A stretch of DNA of 64,000 nucleotides from Acidobacteriota bacterium (GCA_020200135.1 JAIVJI010000023.1:1-64000), one strand, 5' to 3'; shown: positions 44,149-54,680, counted from the stretch's first letter. The notes: a model not told the origin generated them from the sequence alone. Translations and numbers: made by a program.

Positions 44149-44205
44149 CGGGGCGTAAGAAAAAGAGTTAGCGGAAACGCACGACCGATTCCCTCCTGCG
44201 ACTGA

Positions 44206-44252
44206 GGGTCGCCGCCTTCCCGCGTTTGCGGCGGGCGGCGGCCCTTTTTTTT
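44206..44252 (+). terminator. Intrinsic terminator after the secreted-protein gene
   Basis: An 11-base stem (GGGTCGCCGCC with GGCGGCGGCCC, one G-T pair) with a loop of about 17 bases is followed by eight T residues. Confidence 0.85.
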
Positions 44253-44316
44253 CTTCTGTCTTCGCGCGCCGTGTTACCGTGTTGGCGTTCCCGGAAAGGG
44301 TTGAACGTCCGCGCCC

Positions 44317-45276
44317 ATGTACGCCCCTCTCAAAGTCCTGCTGAGTCTCGGCGGCCTCACGCCGAAAGAGCTCGCCGCGCGCGTCTGGCGCGAGATGAAT
44401 AAAGACGACATCTTCAACCGGGCGGCCATCCTCGGCTTCTACTTCATGCTCGCGCTCATCCCGCTGCTGCTCTGCCTGATCGCCCTCCTCGGCCTCTTCG
44501 CGCAGACGGGGACGGAGCTGCGCGATAGCCTGTTCTCACTCCTCGCCAGGGTCGCGCCCCGCTCCGCCTACGCGCTCGTCTACGACACGATCAACGAAGT
44601 GACCGAGGGCGGAAGCGGCGGCAAGCTGACGTTCGGGCTGCTGGCCTCGGTCTGGGCCGCGTCCAACGGGATGCTCGCGATCATCGACACGCTGAACACG
44701 GCCTACCACGTCCGCGAGGCGCGCCCGTGGTGGAGGGCCAGGCTGGTCGCGGCCGCGCTGACACTCGCGCTCGGCGTGCTCATCATCTCCGCGCTGGTGC
44801 TGGTGCTCTACGGCGGACAGGTCGCGGAGGCGTTGTCCGGCGCGCTGAAACTCGGCGGCGCGTTCGCCGCCGCCTGGGGCGTCATCCAGTGGCTCCTCGT
44901 CCTCTCGTTCGTCTTCCTGGCCTTCGGCCTCATCTACTACTTCGCCCCGAATCTACACGAACAGAGGTTCCGCTGGGTGCTGCCGGGCATGGTCGTGGGC
45001 GTTACGCTCTGGCTCGCCGGCTCGCTCGGCTTCCGCCTCTACCTCCGCTACTTCAACACCTACAACGCCGTCTATGGGTCGCTCGGGGCGGTCATCATCC
45101 TCATGCTCTGGTTCTACCTGACGGGCGCGGCCATCCTCGTCGGCGGCGAAGTGAATTCCGAAATAGAGAAGGCCGCCGCGGCCGCGGGCGAGGAGGACGC
45201 CAAGCAGCCCGGCGAGAAGAGCCCCGGCGAGAAAGAGGGAAGACGTGAGGGCGGCGTCGGCGCGGCCGCGGCGTAG
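44317..45276 (+). CDS. YihY/BrkB-family membrane protein
   Basis: The 319-residue protein has about six membrane helices and the family blocks DIFNRAAILGFYFMLALIPLLL, WAASNGMLAIIDTLNTAYHV and NTYNAVYGSLGAVIILMLWFYLTGAAILVGGEVNSEIE. The C-terminal 40 residues are charged and low-complexity. The function of the family is unsettled. An operator copy lies directly after its stop. Confidence 0.9.
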   Translation: MYAPLKVLLSLGGLTPKELAARVWREMNKDDIFNRAAILGFYFMLALIPLLLCLIALLGLFAQTGTELRDSLFSLLARVAPRSAYALVYDTINEVTEGGSGGKLTFGLLASVWAASNGMLAIIDTLNTAYHVREARPWWRARLVAAALTLALGVLIISALVLVLYGGQVAEALSGALKLGGAFAAAWGVIQWLLVLSFVFLAFGLIYYFAPNLHEQRFRWVLPGMVVGVTLWLAGSLGFRLYLRYFNTYNAVYGSLGAVIILMLWFYLTGAAILVGGEVNSEIEKAAAAAGEEDAKQPGEKSPGEKEGRREGGVGAAAA

Positions 45277-45282
45277 GTGAAA

Positions 45283-45303
45283 ACACCTACGCCGCCTGAG
45301 TAA
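45283..45303. promoter_or_regulatory. Palindromic operator copy 4
   Basis: ACACCTA-N7-TGAGTAA, 7 bases after the YihY gene and 96 bases before the zinc-ribbon gene at 45399. Confidence 0.65.
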
Positions 45304-45398
45304 TCGTACTGTTGTTGTCGACCGCCTTAAAGCCTACCCTGTTTCTGTCGATGTTTTCGGCCGGGGAAGGCAGACCACATACACCCGGCCGCGTAGGG

Positions 45399-45623
45399 GT
45401 GACTGACGTGGTTTCGGAGAAATCTTCAGGCTTACTCGGGCGGCTCGCGCGACTGGCGGTGAGGTGCCCGGACTGTCAGCAGGTGTGGCTGGCGCCGGGG
45501 CTTGTGAGCGGAGACAGGCACGCCTGTAAATCATGCGGCGCCGTCTTCGTTAAGAAGGTGAGCGGCCCTTCCCCGCCGTCCCGCGACCTTCCGTTTCCCC
45601 TCCCGCAGCAGGGTACGGGTTGA
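45399..45623 (+). CDS. Small zinc-ribbon protein
   Basis: From a GTG at 45399 with TAGGGG just upstream, the product is 74 residues with CPDC (about 26-29) and CKSC (about 47-50), a four-Cys zinc ribbon, and a Pro-rich tail. It may be a DNA- or RNA-binding or regulatory factor. An in-frame start at 45312 is possible but lies across the operator region. Confidence 0.55.
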   Translation: MTDVVSEKSSGLLGRLARLAVRCPDCQQVWLAPGLVSGDRHACKSCGAVFVKKVSGPSPPSRDLPFPLPQQGTG

Positions 45624-45669
45624 AGCGCCCATCCGGGGGCGGCGAGATTTACTTCAAGGGGTTTTCGAT

Positions 45670-46125
45670 TTGCGCGCGGCAAGATTCTTCACTTCGGAGC
45701 ATAACTACTTGTCACAGTTCGGCGGCGGCAACCCCACGGTGCTCGTGGCCGAGGATTCCGAGGACACGCGCCAGGTGCTGAGCCTTGAGCTGCGGCACAG
45801 GGGCTGCCGTGTCATCACGGCCGCCGACGGCAGAGAGGCGGTCGAGACGGCGCTCGTCGCGCGCCCCGACCTCATCCTCATGGACTTGCACATGCCGCGC
45901 CTCGACGGGCTAGCGGCGACGGCGCAGATACGCGCGCACAGCGAGCTGGACTCGGTGCCGATCATCGCCGTCACGGCCTTTGACACCTACGGCATCAGGG
46001 AGGCTGTGCTCGAAGCCGGGTGCCAAGAGTATATGCTCAAGCCGCTTGCCCCCGGCGCGCTGGAACGCGCCATCCGCAGCGCGCTCCCCGGTTTCGATTT
46101 CAACGACGCCGAAGCGCCTTCATGA
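45670..46125 (+). CDS. Stand-alone receiver-domain response regulator (CheY-like)
   Basis: The 151-residue product has the receiver landmarks VLVAEDSED, Asp72 in LILMDLHMP, Thr in AVTAFD and Lys in YMLKPL, with no output domain. The start is unclear; a TTG at 45670 follows AAGGGG at some distance. It could be a phospho-relay partner for one of the kinases here. Confidence 0.82.
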   Translation: MRAARFFTSEHNYLSQFGGGNPTVLVAEDSEDTRQVLSLELRHRGCRVITAADGREAVETALVARPDLILMDLHMPRLDGLAATAQIRAHSELDSVPIIAVTAFDTYGIREAVLEAGCQEYMLKPLAPGALERAIRSALPGFDFNDAEAPS

Positions 46126-46198
46126 ACGCGGGCGCCCCCGCGTACGGTACTCACTTCCCGCACGACAGTTCCCGGCCTCCTTTCGCACGTAGGTAGAA

Positions 46199-46219
46199 AC
46201 ACTCACCGCTGCTGAGTGT
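46199..46219. promoter_or_regulatory. Palindromic operator copy 5 (perfect)
   Basis: ACACTCA-N7-TGAGTGT, flanked by AA/TAA, lies 146 bases before the trehalose gene at 46365 in a 239-base gene-free region. Confidence 0.7.
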
Positions 46220-46364
46220 TAAGCCCCATGCGCGCCGCCGCTTCGTCGCCTATACTCGCTAACACGGGGCGGCTCGGGCAGGGCAACACTGTTCCCACCG
46301 TCCCTTTATCATTCACCGCGCGCATCGTCACAGTTTCGCGGGATGGGGCTCCGAAGTAATCGAA

Positions 46365-48620
46365 GTGAATAGTGGGGGAGATAAACAGAGCGACGCCCGT
46401 GTCGTCGTGGTTTCAAACCGCCTGCCGTACACGCTGCGGCGGGCCGGCGACGCGTGGAAGGTGGAGAAGAGCGCGGGCGGCCTCGCCACGGCGATGGGGC
46501 CGATACTGCGGAAGACGGAAGGCGTCTGGGTCGGCTGGTCAGGAGACCAGTCCGGCGTCACCGACGCGCGTCGCGCGGGGCTCCTAGCGCGGTGGGCCGA
46601 ACGAGAGCGCTACGTGGCCGTAGACCTCCCGCCCGAGACTGCGCGCGGCTTCTACGAGGGCTTCTCGAACCAGACGCTCTGGCCGCTCTTCCACAACTTT
46701 CCCTACCTGTTCCGCTTCGACCCCGCCGACTGGGATGCATACCGGGAGGCCAACCGGCTCTTCTGCGAGGCGGTTCTCGAACAGCTCAGGCCCGGCGACA
46801 TGGTCTGGGTCCACGACTACCAGTTGATGCTCCTGCCGCGCCTGCTGCGCGAGGCCGCGCCCGAAGTGCGCGTCGGCTTCTTCCTCCACATCCCGTTCCC
46901 GCCTTCCGCGTCATTCCGAATACTCCCGCGGCGTGAGGAGTTGCTGCGCGGCCTGCTCGGGGCCGACCTCATCGCGTTCCACACGCACCGCTACCTCCAG
47001 CATTTCCGCGACTCGGTGCTGCGACTGCTCGGCACGCCGAGCCACATGGACAAGGTCGAGGCGGGCGGCCGGACGGTCAGGCTCGAAGCGCTGCCCATCG
47101 GCATCGCGCCCGAAGAGTTCACCGGACTCCTCGATGACGACGAGAAGACGGGACGAATGCTGACTGAAATGCGCGAGCGCTTCCGCTGCTGCAAGGTGCT
47201 GCTCGCCGTAGACCGGCTCGACTACACGAAGGGCATCCCCGAGCGCCTGCGCGCCTTCCGCCAGCTCTTGACAGTCTCGCCGGAGTCGCGCGGGAAGGTC
47301 GTCCTCATACAGGTCGCCGTCCCTTCGCGCGAGCGCATACCCATGTACGGGGAGCTGCGCCGTGAGGTGGACGGCCTGGTTGGGAAGATCAACGGCGAGT
47401 TCTCGACGCCGGGCTGGACGCCCATCGTCTACCTGCGCCGCAACCTCCCGCGCGCGGAGCTGGCGGCGCTCTACGCCCTGGCGGATGTGGCCTGGATCAG
47501 CCCGTTGCGAGACGGACTGAACCTCGTCGCCAAGGAGTACGTCGCCTGTCAGCGTGACGGCGCGGGCGTGCTGCTCCTGAGCGAGTTCGCGGGCGCGGCG
47601 GCCGAGATGGGCGAGGCCATCATGGTCAACCCTTACGACGAAGGGCGCACGGCGGAGTCGGTCGCGCGGGCGCTCGCGCTTCCCCTGTCAGAGCGGCGCG
47701 AGCGCATGGCGGCGCTCCACCGGAGGGTGACGCACAACAACGTCTTCGCGTGGGGCGAGCGCTTCATCGGTACCTTGCGGGAGGCGGCGAGCGCGCGCAC
47801 GCGGCACGCCGCGGCCCTCCCCGCGGAGCTACCGGCCGCCGACGCCGCCCGGGCTTTCCGCGAGGCCGAAAGCCGCCTGCTGCTGCTCGACTACGACGGC
47901 ACGCTCGTGGGCTACGCCAAGCGCCCGCAGGACGCAAAGCCCCCGGCGGAGTTGATTCGCCTCCTCGCGCGGCTCGCGCAGACCCCGGCCACGACGGCGG
48001 CGATAGTCTCCGGCAGGTCGCGCGGGGACATCGAAGGCTGGTTCGGCGACGTGCGGGGCCTATGGCTGGCGGCGGAGCACGGCGCGGTGATACGGCCGCC
48101 CGGCTCGCGCGAATGGGAGTACAGCTACACGGGCTACTCGCCGGACTGGAAGCGCGACGTCTACCCCTACCTCGAACACTACGCCGACCGCACGCCGGGC
48201 AGCTTCGTCGAGGAGAAGGAGTTCTCGCTCGTCTGGCACTACCGCATGTCCGACCCCGAGTTCGGCGAGTGGTTGGCGAACGAGCTGGCGCACGACCTCG
48301 AAGGGATGCTCGCCGACACGCCCCTGCGCGCCGTGCGCGGGCAGAAGTCGGTCGAGGTGCGGCCGATGTGGGCCGACAAGGGTGAGGTCATGAACCGGCT
48401 CACGCGGGAGTGCCCCGCGCCCGCCTTCCTGCTCGCCGCCGGCGACGACAAGACGGACGAGGACCTCTTCGCGCGGCTGCCCGCGACTGCGTGGACGATA
48501 CACGTCGGCGAGAACCAGTCGAGGGCAAGGTTCCGCCTATCGGGGCCCGGGCAGGTGTGCCTGCTGCTGGAAGAGTTGGTAGCCGCCGGGCGTGTCGAGG
48601 TATCGCGCAAGACCGCCTGA
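46365..48620 (+). CDS. OtsA-OtsB fusion: trehalose-6-phosphate synthase/phosphatase
   Basis: The 751-residue protein starts at a GTG. The GT20 synthase half (about 1-480) has VVVSNRLPY, VWVHDYQLMLLPRLLRE, FFLHIPFPPS and DRLDYTKGIPERL. The C-terminal HAD phosphatase half (about 500-745) begins LLLLDYDGTLVGY and includes AAEHGAVIRPP and GDDKTDEDLF. The enzyme would make trehalose from UDP-glucose and glucose 6-phosphate via trehalose 6-phosphate, a desiccation and osmotic protectant. A perfect operator copy upstream points to stress regulation. Confidence 0.93.
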   Translation: MNSGGDKQSDARVVVVSNRLPYTLRRAGDAWKVEKSAGGLATAMGPILRKTEGVWVGWSGDQSGVTDARRAGLLARWAERERYVAVDLPPETARGFYEGFSNQTLWPLFHNFPYLFRFDPADWDAYREANRLFCEAVLEQLRPGDMVWVHDYQLMLLPRLLREAAPEVRVGFFLHIPFPPSASFRILPRREELLRGLLGADLIAFHTHRYLQHFRDSVLRLLGTPSHMDKVEAGGRTVRLEALPIGIAPEEFTGLLDDDEKTGRMLTEMRERFRCCKVLLAVDRLDYTKGIPERLRAFRQLLTVSPESRGKVVLIQVAVPSRERIPMYGELRREVDGLVGKINGEFSTPGWTPIVYLRRNLPRAELAALYALADVAWISPLRDGLNLVAKEYVACQRDGAGVLLLSEFAGAAAEMGEAIMVNPYDEGRTAESVARALALPLSERRERMAALHRRVTHNNVFAWGERFIGTLREAASARTRHAAALPAELPAADAARAFREAESRLLLLDYDGTLVGYAKRPQDAKPPAELIRLLARLAQTPATTAAIVSGRSRGDIEGWFGDVRGLWLAAEHGAVIRPPGSREWEYSYTGYSPDWKRDVYPYLEHYADRTPGSFVEEKEFSLVWHYRMSDPEFGEWLANELAHDLEGMLADTPLRAVRGQKSVEVRPMWADKGEVMNRLTRECPAPAFLLAAGDDKTDEDLFARLPATAWTIHVGENQSRARFRLSGPGQVCLLLEELVAAGRVEVSRKTA

Positions 48621-48663
48621 CGCCGGCAAGTCGCTTTAGCGTACGAGAAAAAGAGTGGAAGCG

Positions 48664-48954
48664 ATGAATAGAGAGACGAAGTACAGGATCGCCTTCAGGG
48701 CGCCGGGAGCAGTCGACGCCGGCACGCATTCCAGCGGAGGCTTTCAGACCCTCGCCGGCGCGCTGTCGATGGCGTGGGTGAACGACGGGGCTGGCGGCCG
48801 CTCGCTCGGCATCACGTGCGGGGGGCTGCCGGTCATGGGCGAGGAGGATTTGAGGCGCGCCTTCGAGCGGCTCCGCGCCATCGAAAGCGAATGCCCCGGC
48901 GGCAACGTGATCGCCTGCGCGGAGCGGGTTCTCAGGGAGATGGGCCTAGAGTAG
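48664..48954 (+). CDS. Hypothetical protein (96 residues)
   Basis: It begins MNRETKYRIAFRAPGAVDAG and ends VLREMGLE. It looks soluble and may be a small alpha/beta fold. A GTG at 48655 would add three residues. It is 43 bases downstream of the trehalose fusion and may be part of that operon. Not recognised. Confidence 0.55.
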   Translation: MNRETKYRIAFRAPGAVDAGTHSSGGFQTLAGALSMAWVNDGAGGRSLGITCGGLPVMGEEDLRRAFERLRAIESECPGGNVIACAERVLREMGLE

Positions 48955-49071
48955 TCGTCTCCCGTGCGCCGCCGCTTCGCGCCGGACTAACTACCCACCG
49001 CAGGCGGTCACACGCGACCCCCGGGCTGGAAGTTAGTGGGACTCCGTGGCATTCATTTGAAAGCGTGCTAA

Positions 49072-49407
<336 letters not shown>

Positions 49408-49459
49408 GGCGGCGACCGCCCGGCCGCTCGGCGTCTTCAAACGAACCCCGGGGAGAGGC

Positions 49460-51382
49460 GTGAGCGAGAACAAGTACCGGCCCATCCGCGACTACGCGCT
49501 CATCGGCGACGCGCACACGGCCGCGCTGGTTTCGAGCGACGGCTCCATCGATTGGCTGTGCTGGCCGCGCTTCGACAGTCGCGCCGTCTTCTGCCGGCTG
49601 CTCGACAAGGATAAGGGCGGGCACTTCCGCGTCGGCCCTGCCGAACGCCGCGCCGCCGCCTCGCGCGCCTACGTCGAGGGGACGAACGTGCTCGCCACGG
49701 TCTTCTCGACCGACGGCGGCCGGTTCCGCCTCACCGACCTGATGCCCGTCGAGCGGCTAAACCGGCGTCATGAGGGCGAAGACATCGCCTCGCACTACCG
49801 CGTCATCAGGTTGGTCGAAGGGCTGTCGGGCGAGGCCGAGGTCGAGGTCAGCTTCCGCCCGACTTTCGACTACGCTCGCGCCGAAGCCACCTTTCAACCT
49901 TACGACGGCGGCATCGTCGTGCGCAGCGGCCGCGAGGCGCTCGCGCTCTCCTGCCCCGTCGCCTTCAGCGAAGACGCTTCCGGCGGCGTCACAGCGCGCT
50001 TCAAAGTCGCGTCCGGGCAGCGCGTGTGGGTCGCGCTCACCTACTTCGCAGGCGACGAGAGTGCCCCCTTCCCCGCCCCGGAGTTCGACGCCGACCTTGA
50101 GCTTGAACAGACGCTCGAATACTGGCGCGAGTGGTCGGAGACGTGCACTTACAAGGGGCCTTACGAACAGCTCGTCAGGCGCAGCGCGCTCGTCCTCAAA
50201 CTCCTGACCTACGAGCCGACGGGCGCGCTCGTCGCCGCCCCGACCACCTCTCTGCCAGAAGAGCTGGGCGGCGTGCGCAACTGGGACTACCGCTTCACGT
50301 GGCTGCGCGACTCGTCACTCATCCTCTACGCCCTCCAACTCCTCGGCTACCACGAGGAGGCAACGGACTTCTTCGAGTGGCTCGACCGCCTCTGCATCCC
50401 CTGCGGCAACGAGCTACAGATCATGTACCGCATCGACGGCGGCTCGCACCTGCCCGAGCGCACGCTCGAACACCTGGAAGGCTACCGCGGCTCGCGCCCC
50501 GTCCGCATCGGCAACGGGGCCTTCGACCAGAAGCAGCTCGACATCTACGGCGAGGTGATTGACGCCGCGTACCTCTACCACGAGCGGATGCGCCGCCCCG
50601 TCCGGCCGGAGCTGTGGGACACCCTGCGCCACATGGCCGACCAGACGGTCGCGCGCTGGCGCGAGCCGGACCACGGCATCTGGGAGGTGCGCGGCGGGCC
50701 GCGCCACTTCCTCTACTCGAAGCTGCTCTGCTGGGTCGCGCTCGACCGGGTCGTGCGGATGGCCGCGCCTGGCGGCCTGCCGGGCGACGTGAGCTTGTGG
50801 GAGCGGACGCGGGAAGAGATTCGCAGGGCGATTCTTGAAGAAGGCTACAACGAGAAGGCGGGCGCGTTCACGCAGGGGTTCGGCGACGAGGCCCTGGACG
50901 CCTGCGCGCTCGTCATCCCGCAGGTCGGGTTTCTGCCCGCGACCGACCCACGCGTCCTCTCGACCGTCGAGCGCATACGCGAGCGCCTGACCTCGCATGG
51001 GCTGGTCTACCGCTACCTCTCGGACGACGGGCTGCCCGGCGGCGAGGCCACCTTCGCCCTGTGCAGCTTCTGGCTCGTGGACTGTCTGGCCGAAGCCGGG
51101 CGGGTGGAGGAGGCGCGCGCGCTCTTCGAGAGAATCGTTGGGTACGCCAACGACCTCGGGCTGCTCGCCGAGGAGATTGAACCCGTGAGCGGCGAACTGC
51201 TGGGCAACTTCCCGCAGGGCTTCACACACCTCGGACTCATCCGCTCGGCCCTGCACATCGCCAAGGCCGAAGCCCTCGGCCCCGAGGAGAGGGCGGAGAC
51301 TCAGGCCGAGCGGGCGGGCAGGATCGAGGAGACGGGGCAGGTGACGGCCGCGACCGAAGGTCGGACGCGGAGGGCACGCTAA
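49460..51382 (+). CDS. Glycoside hydrolase family 15 (glucoamylase/trehalase type)
   Basis: The 640-residue protein starts behind GGGGAG. It has the GH15 N-terminal domain (YRPIRDYALIGDAHTAALVSSDGSIDWLCWPRFDS) and catalytic toroid (GGVRNWDYRFTWLRDSS, IWEVRGGPRHFLYSKLLCWVALDR, LLAEEIEPVSGELLGNFPQGFTHLGLI). Cytosolic GH15 enzymes of this build include trehalases. Its place close to the trehalose synthesis gene suggests trehalose turnover; glucoamylase-type activity on oligosaccharides is also possible. Confidence 0.9.
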   Translation: MSENKYRPIRDYALIGDAHTAALVSSDGSIDWLCWPRFDSRAVFCRLLDKDKGGHFRVGPAERRAAASRAYVEGTNVLATVFSTDGGRFRLTDLMPVERLNRRHEGEDIASHYRVIRLVEGLSGEAEVEVSFRPTFDYARAEATFQPYDGGIVVRSGREALALSCPVAFSEDASGGVTARFKVASGQRVWVALTYFAGDESAPFPAPEFDADLELEQTLEYWREWSETCTYKGPYEQLVRRSALVLKLLTYEPTGALVAAPTTSLPEELGGVRNWDYRFTWLRDSSLILYALQLLGYHEEATDFFEWLDRLCIPCGNELQIMYRIDGGSHLPERTLEHLEGYRGSRPVRIGNGAFDQKQLDIYGEVIDAAYLYHERMRRPVRPELWDTLRHMADQTVARWREPDHGIWEVRGGPRHFLYSKLLCWVALDRVVRMAAPGGLPGDVSLWERTREEIRRAILEEGYNEKAGAFTQGFGDEALDACALVIPQVGFLPATDPRVLSTVERIRERLTSHGLVYRYLSDDGLPGGEATFALCSFWLVDCLAEAGRVEEARALFERIVGYANDLGLLAEEIEPVSGELLGNFPQGFTHLGLIRSALHIAKAEALGPEERAETQAERAGRIEETGQVTAATEGRTRRAR

Positions 51383-51477
51383 CTACGGAGTTGGCGCAAG
51401 GAAGTCGCCGCCTCGTAAGGGGCTGGTGTGGTGCTTGTCGTCGCGGCCTGACCGTGACGGCCACGCTCGCCCCCTTA

Positions 51478-52023
51478 TTACGTCTTGCGTCTTCGGTCGT
51501 GTTGAAGTGTGGGCTCGGCGAAGCCTGCTCTCGGTCGACTTGGGCGGCGCGGGATGTGGCGGCCGGAGTCGAGCCGGCCTCCCCTCTCGCCGTGCTGAAC
51601 GTCAGGGTGTTGGTCACCCTGTTCACTCAGCATTATTTCAAGCTCCCTGCTGACCATCTCCAATAACGGCTGGAATCGCATGCGTCGTTCGGGCGTGAGG
51701 CGTTCGTACATGCGGTGGAGGGCTGCGAAATCGCCCTCGCCGAAAGTACTCCTCATGAGCTCGCACGAGGCGTGGGAGTCTTCGGGCGGGTCGTAGCCGG
51801 CCGCGCAGCGGACTTCGGCCAACGGCACGTCGAGTGCCGCGGCGATGGCGTCCACGACCTCGATCATCGGCCGGAGCTTTGTGCCGCCGCCCGTCTGGTC
51901 GGCCTCTCGCTCAAGGTGGCCGATGTAGGTCGGCGTGACGCCGACCCGACGCGCCACCTCTCCCTGCGTCAGCCCGGCCGCCTCTCGCCACCGCGCCAGT
52001 CGTCGCCCGAACGTCTCACTCAT
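51478..52023 (-). CDS. XRE-family transcriptional regulator
   Basis: The 181-residue protein has an N-terminal Cro/CI helix-turn-helix (LARWREAAGLTQGEVARRVGVTPTYIGHLERE, about 9-40), a helical middle with AALDVPLAEV, and a charged tail that may be out of frame. Its ATG overlaps the stop of the PBP2 gene (52020-52023), so it is coupled to it. Confidence 0.8.
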   Translation of the reverse strand: MSETFGRRLARWREAAGLTQGEVARRVGVTPTYIGHLEREADQTGGGTKLRPMIEVVDAIAAALDVPLAEVRCAAGYDPPEDSHASCELMRSTFGEGDFAALHRMYERLTPERRMRFQPLLEMVSRELEIMLSEQGDQHPDVQHGERGGRLDSGRHIPRRPSRPRAGFAEPTLQHDRRRKT

Positions 52024-53797
52024 CTTCCTGCTGCCCCCTCCCCGCCGGGATGGCTTCGTCGCCCGCCCTCGCGGCCGCCTCCAATTCGTCCCCCTGAGTG
52101 CCGGGGATGGCGCATCTTCAGGTAGTAGGCGTTGTAGACGGCGCGCGCTGCGGGGGCGGCGTAGGTGCTGCCGAAGCCGACGTTCTCCACCAGCGCGACG
52201 ACCGCGATCTCGGGGCTGTCGGCCGGCGCGTAGGAGACGAACCACGAGTGATCCTTATTATCGCCGGTGTCCTTGCCGAGTGAGACGACCTGCGCCGTGC
52301 CGGTCTTCCCCGCGATGTCGAAGCCCTCCATGCGGATGCGCGCCGCCGTGCCCGGCCCGTTGACGACCGCCCACATGCCGCCCGTCACGAGCTCGTGCTG
52401 CGCCGGGTTGACGGGGACGACTTTTGCCGGGGGCGTCTCGTAGCTGACGGGCACCCTGTACCAATCGTCGGCCAGTTCGGGTCGCGCGGGTTGAAGCGCG
52501 CCTTGAACTCCCGGGAGGGCGTCCAACTCCTCAGCTCGTGCGGGAGGTCCACGCCCGTCCGCCTGTTAATCTCGAAGTCGTCCACCATCTTCATGATGCC
52601 GTCGAGTCCCATCCTGAGGCCGAGGCGGTAGAAGTAGCCGTCGCAGGACTTCATGATGGCCGTGTGGAGGTCGGGCCGCCCGTGGTTGCCCATGCAGCGC
52701 GTGAACTTGTTGCCCACCCGGATGCCGCCGCCGCACACGAGCCGCGAGTCTTCGACCGTGATCGCCCCCTGCATCAGGCCCGCCAAAGCCATCGGGATCT
52801 TCCAGGTCGAGCCGGGCGGGTAGCGGCCGCGGATGGCGCGGTTGTAGAGCGGGGTGAGCGGGTCGCGCAGGAGCGCCGCGTACTCGGCGCGACCCTCCTT
52901 CGTCGTGATGCGTTGCGAGAAGAGGTTGGGGTCGAAGGTCGGGTAGGAGGCCATGGCGAGGATCTCGCCGCTGCGCGGGTCCATGGCGACGATGACGCCG
53001 CGCCGTGTCGGCGTGTTGCGGAGCTGCTCCTCTGCGACGAGTTGCAGGTCGAGGTCTATCGTCGTTAGCAGGTCCTGTCCGGGCCGGGGCTCGACTTCTT
53101 CGAGCAGCCCCTGCGTGCGCGAGAGGCTGTCCACGACCAGGGTGCGGCTGCCGTCGCGCCCCCGCAGGTATTCGTCGTAGACCGATTCCAGTCCTTCTTT
53201 TCCGATGACGTCTCCGGGCCGGTAGCCCTTGTCCCTGTAGGCCGGCGACTCCAACTGCCTCGGGCCGATCTCGCCGACGTAGCCGAGGACGTGCGCCAGC
53301 AGCCCGCCCTCGGGGTAGAGGCGTTGCGGCCGCTCTTCGATGCGCAGCTCGGGGAATTCGAGGCCGTGCGCTTCGAGCCACGCGATGTCGGCGGGCGAGG
53401 CGTCCTCCTTGAGGCTGAGCGACTCGAAGGCCGGCGTCCGGCGGACTTCGTCGAAGCGCTCGCGCAGGTAGTCGGGGTCGAGGCCGAGGTTGCGCGAGAG
53501 CGGCCCCGTGAGCGCGTCGAGGCCGCGGCGGCCCACGTCGGAGCGCGAGAGGACGATGGCGTATGCGGGGCGGGAGCTGACGAGCAGGCGGCCCTCGCGG
53601 TCGAGGATGGCGCCGCGCGGCGCGCGGACGTTCAAGACCCTGACGCGCTGGCTGGCGGCGCGCTCGGCGTAGTAGTCGCCACGCACGACTTGAAGGTCGT
53701 AGAGGCGAAGCGCCAGCAGTGCGAACATCACCAGCACGAGGCACTGCACGACGCCCAGCCTCGCCCTCAGGTTTTGTGTCCTGTCCTCGAACCTCAT
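52020..53797 (-). pseudogene. mrdA: Penicillin-binding protein 2, with internal deletion and frame change
   Basis: The N-terminal part from 53797 has a membrane anchor, the dimerisation domain (APRGAILDREGRLLVSSRPAYAI) and the transpeptidase Ser in YPPGSTWKIP. Near 52465-52475 (FNPRDPNW) the frame ends, and homology resumes in the -1 frame at DDWYRVPVSYETPPAKV, with the KTGT motif in IAGKTGTAQVV. The usual GETV...IGQG...TPLQ segment between these is missing. PBP2 builds peptidoglycan during rod elongation and is normally essential in rods, so either another copy exists or the assembly is wrong here. Confidence 0.85.
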
Positions 53798-53859
53798 CGA
53801 AACCCCCGTGTCCCTTCACCAGAGATTAACGATTCGGCGAGGCGGAGGCGACGGTGTGA

Positions 53860-53880
53860 ACACTTATGACGCCTGAGTGA
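53860..53880. promoter_or_regulatory. Palindromic operator copy 6
   Basis: ACACTTA-N7-TGAGTGA, with outer GTGA/TTAC, 62 bases upstream of the PBP2 start. Confidence 0.65.
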
Positions 53881-54001
53881 TTACACCCACGGCCCCACGG
53901 CTGAATTCGCGAGCGGCATCGCCGGCCTTCGCACTGCCCAGCGACGCCCCACCGCGCGGTCTGAGCTTTGTTTCACCCTCCGCCCCTTCGGTTAAGTGTA
54001 T

Positions 54002-54022
54002 TCACTCACGCCGCGTAGGTGT
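54002..54022. promoter_or_regulatory. Palindromic operator copy 7
   Basis: Plus strand TCACTCA-N7-TAGGTGT; read on the minus strand it is ACACCTA-N7-TGAGTGA with outer GTGTGA. It is 194 bases upstream of the lipoprotein gene. Confidence 0.65.
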
Positions 54023-54216
54023 TCACACTGACGCGCCGGGAACGCCCCGCCGGGTATGCTCGGGAGACAATAGTAGGCCGCCCAGGAGGGCCAGCCGCGC
54101 CGTAAGATTCAGTGGCCGTAGGGGGCAAGCTGGGCGCGGCAACAGGTCGGGTGAGCGGAAGTCCGCCGCGGGACAGGTGTGGCGTCGAACTTCCGCCGTG
54201 AAAGTAAGGAGGCGTC

Positions 54217-54680
54217 ATGAGAAGGAGGGTGTTAACTGCATTCACCGCCTGCGCGGTTCTCATCGTCGCGTTCGGCTGCGGCGGGGGGGCGGACGAAAAC
54301 GGAAACACTGCCGCCCTCGTCGGGGAGAAGCCGGCTTTCACGCCGTCTCCCGACGCCGGCGCCACACGCCCTTTCAACGCCAACATCTCGCGCGAGGAGT
54401 TCGACCGCGACAGGGGCTACTACGAGGCGGAGGCGCGGCGGCTGAGGAGCACGTCGGGCCGGGGGCCGACGACCTTTGGCTCTGGTGGAGGACGCGCTCC
54501 GCGCTCGCCGCCTCCGAGGACGTCAGAGACTTGACGATCAACGTGGACGTGGATAACGGCGTGGTGACGCTCTCGGGGACCGTCAGGAGCGCGGAGCAGA
54601 GAGGCAGAGCCGAACAGGCGGCCCGCGGCGTCGGGGGCGTCAGGGACGTGAAGAACAACCTGTCCGTCGGGCGCCTCTGA
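54217..54680 (+). pseudogene. BON-domain lipoprotein with one apparent frameshift
   Basis: AAGGAGG precedes the ATG. The N-terminus has a lipoprotein signal (VLIVAFGC, lipobox Cys about 21) and FNANISREEFDRDRGYY. Near the G-rich run at 54460-54470 the sense frame moves by -1 and continues DLTINVDVDNGVVTLSGTVRSAEQRGRAEQAARGVGGVRDVKNNLSV, a clear BON domain. One missing G restores about 154 residues. BON lipoproteins act in the periplasm, often in osmotic stress (OsmY type), which suits the upstream operator. Confidence 0.75.

Larger units (their letters stand above)
53798..54216. other. Divergent intergenic region with two operator palindromes
   Basis: No gene is supported in these 419 bases between the PBP2 gene (minus) and the lipoprotein gene (plus). 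Two copies of the recurring palindrome, at 53860 and 54002, face the two genes. Confidence 0.5.
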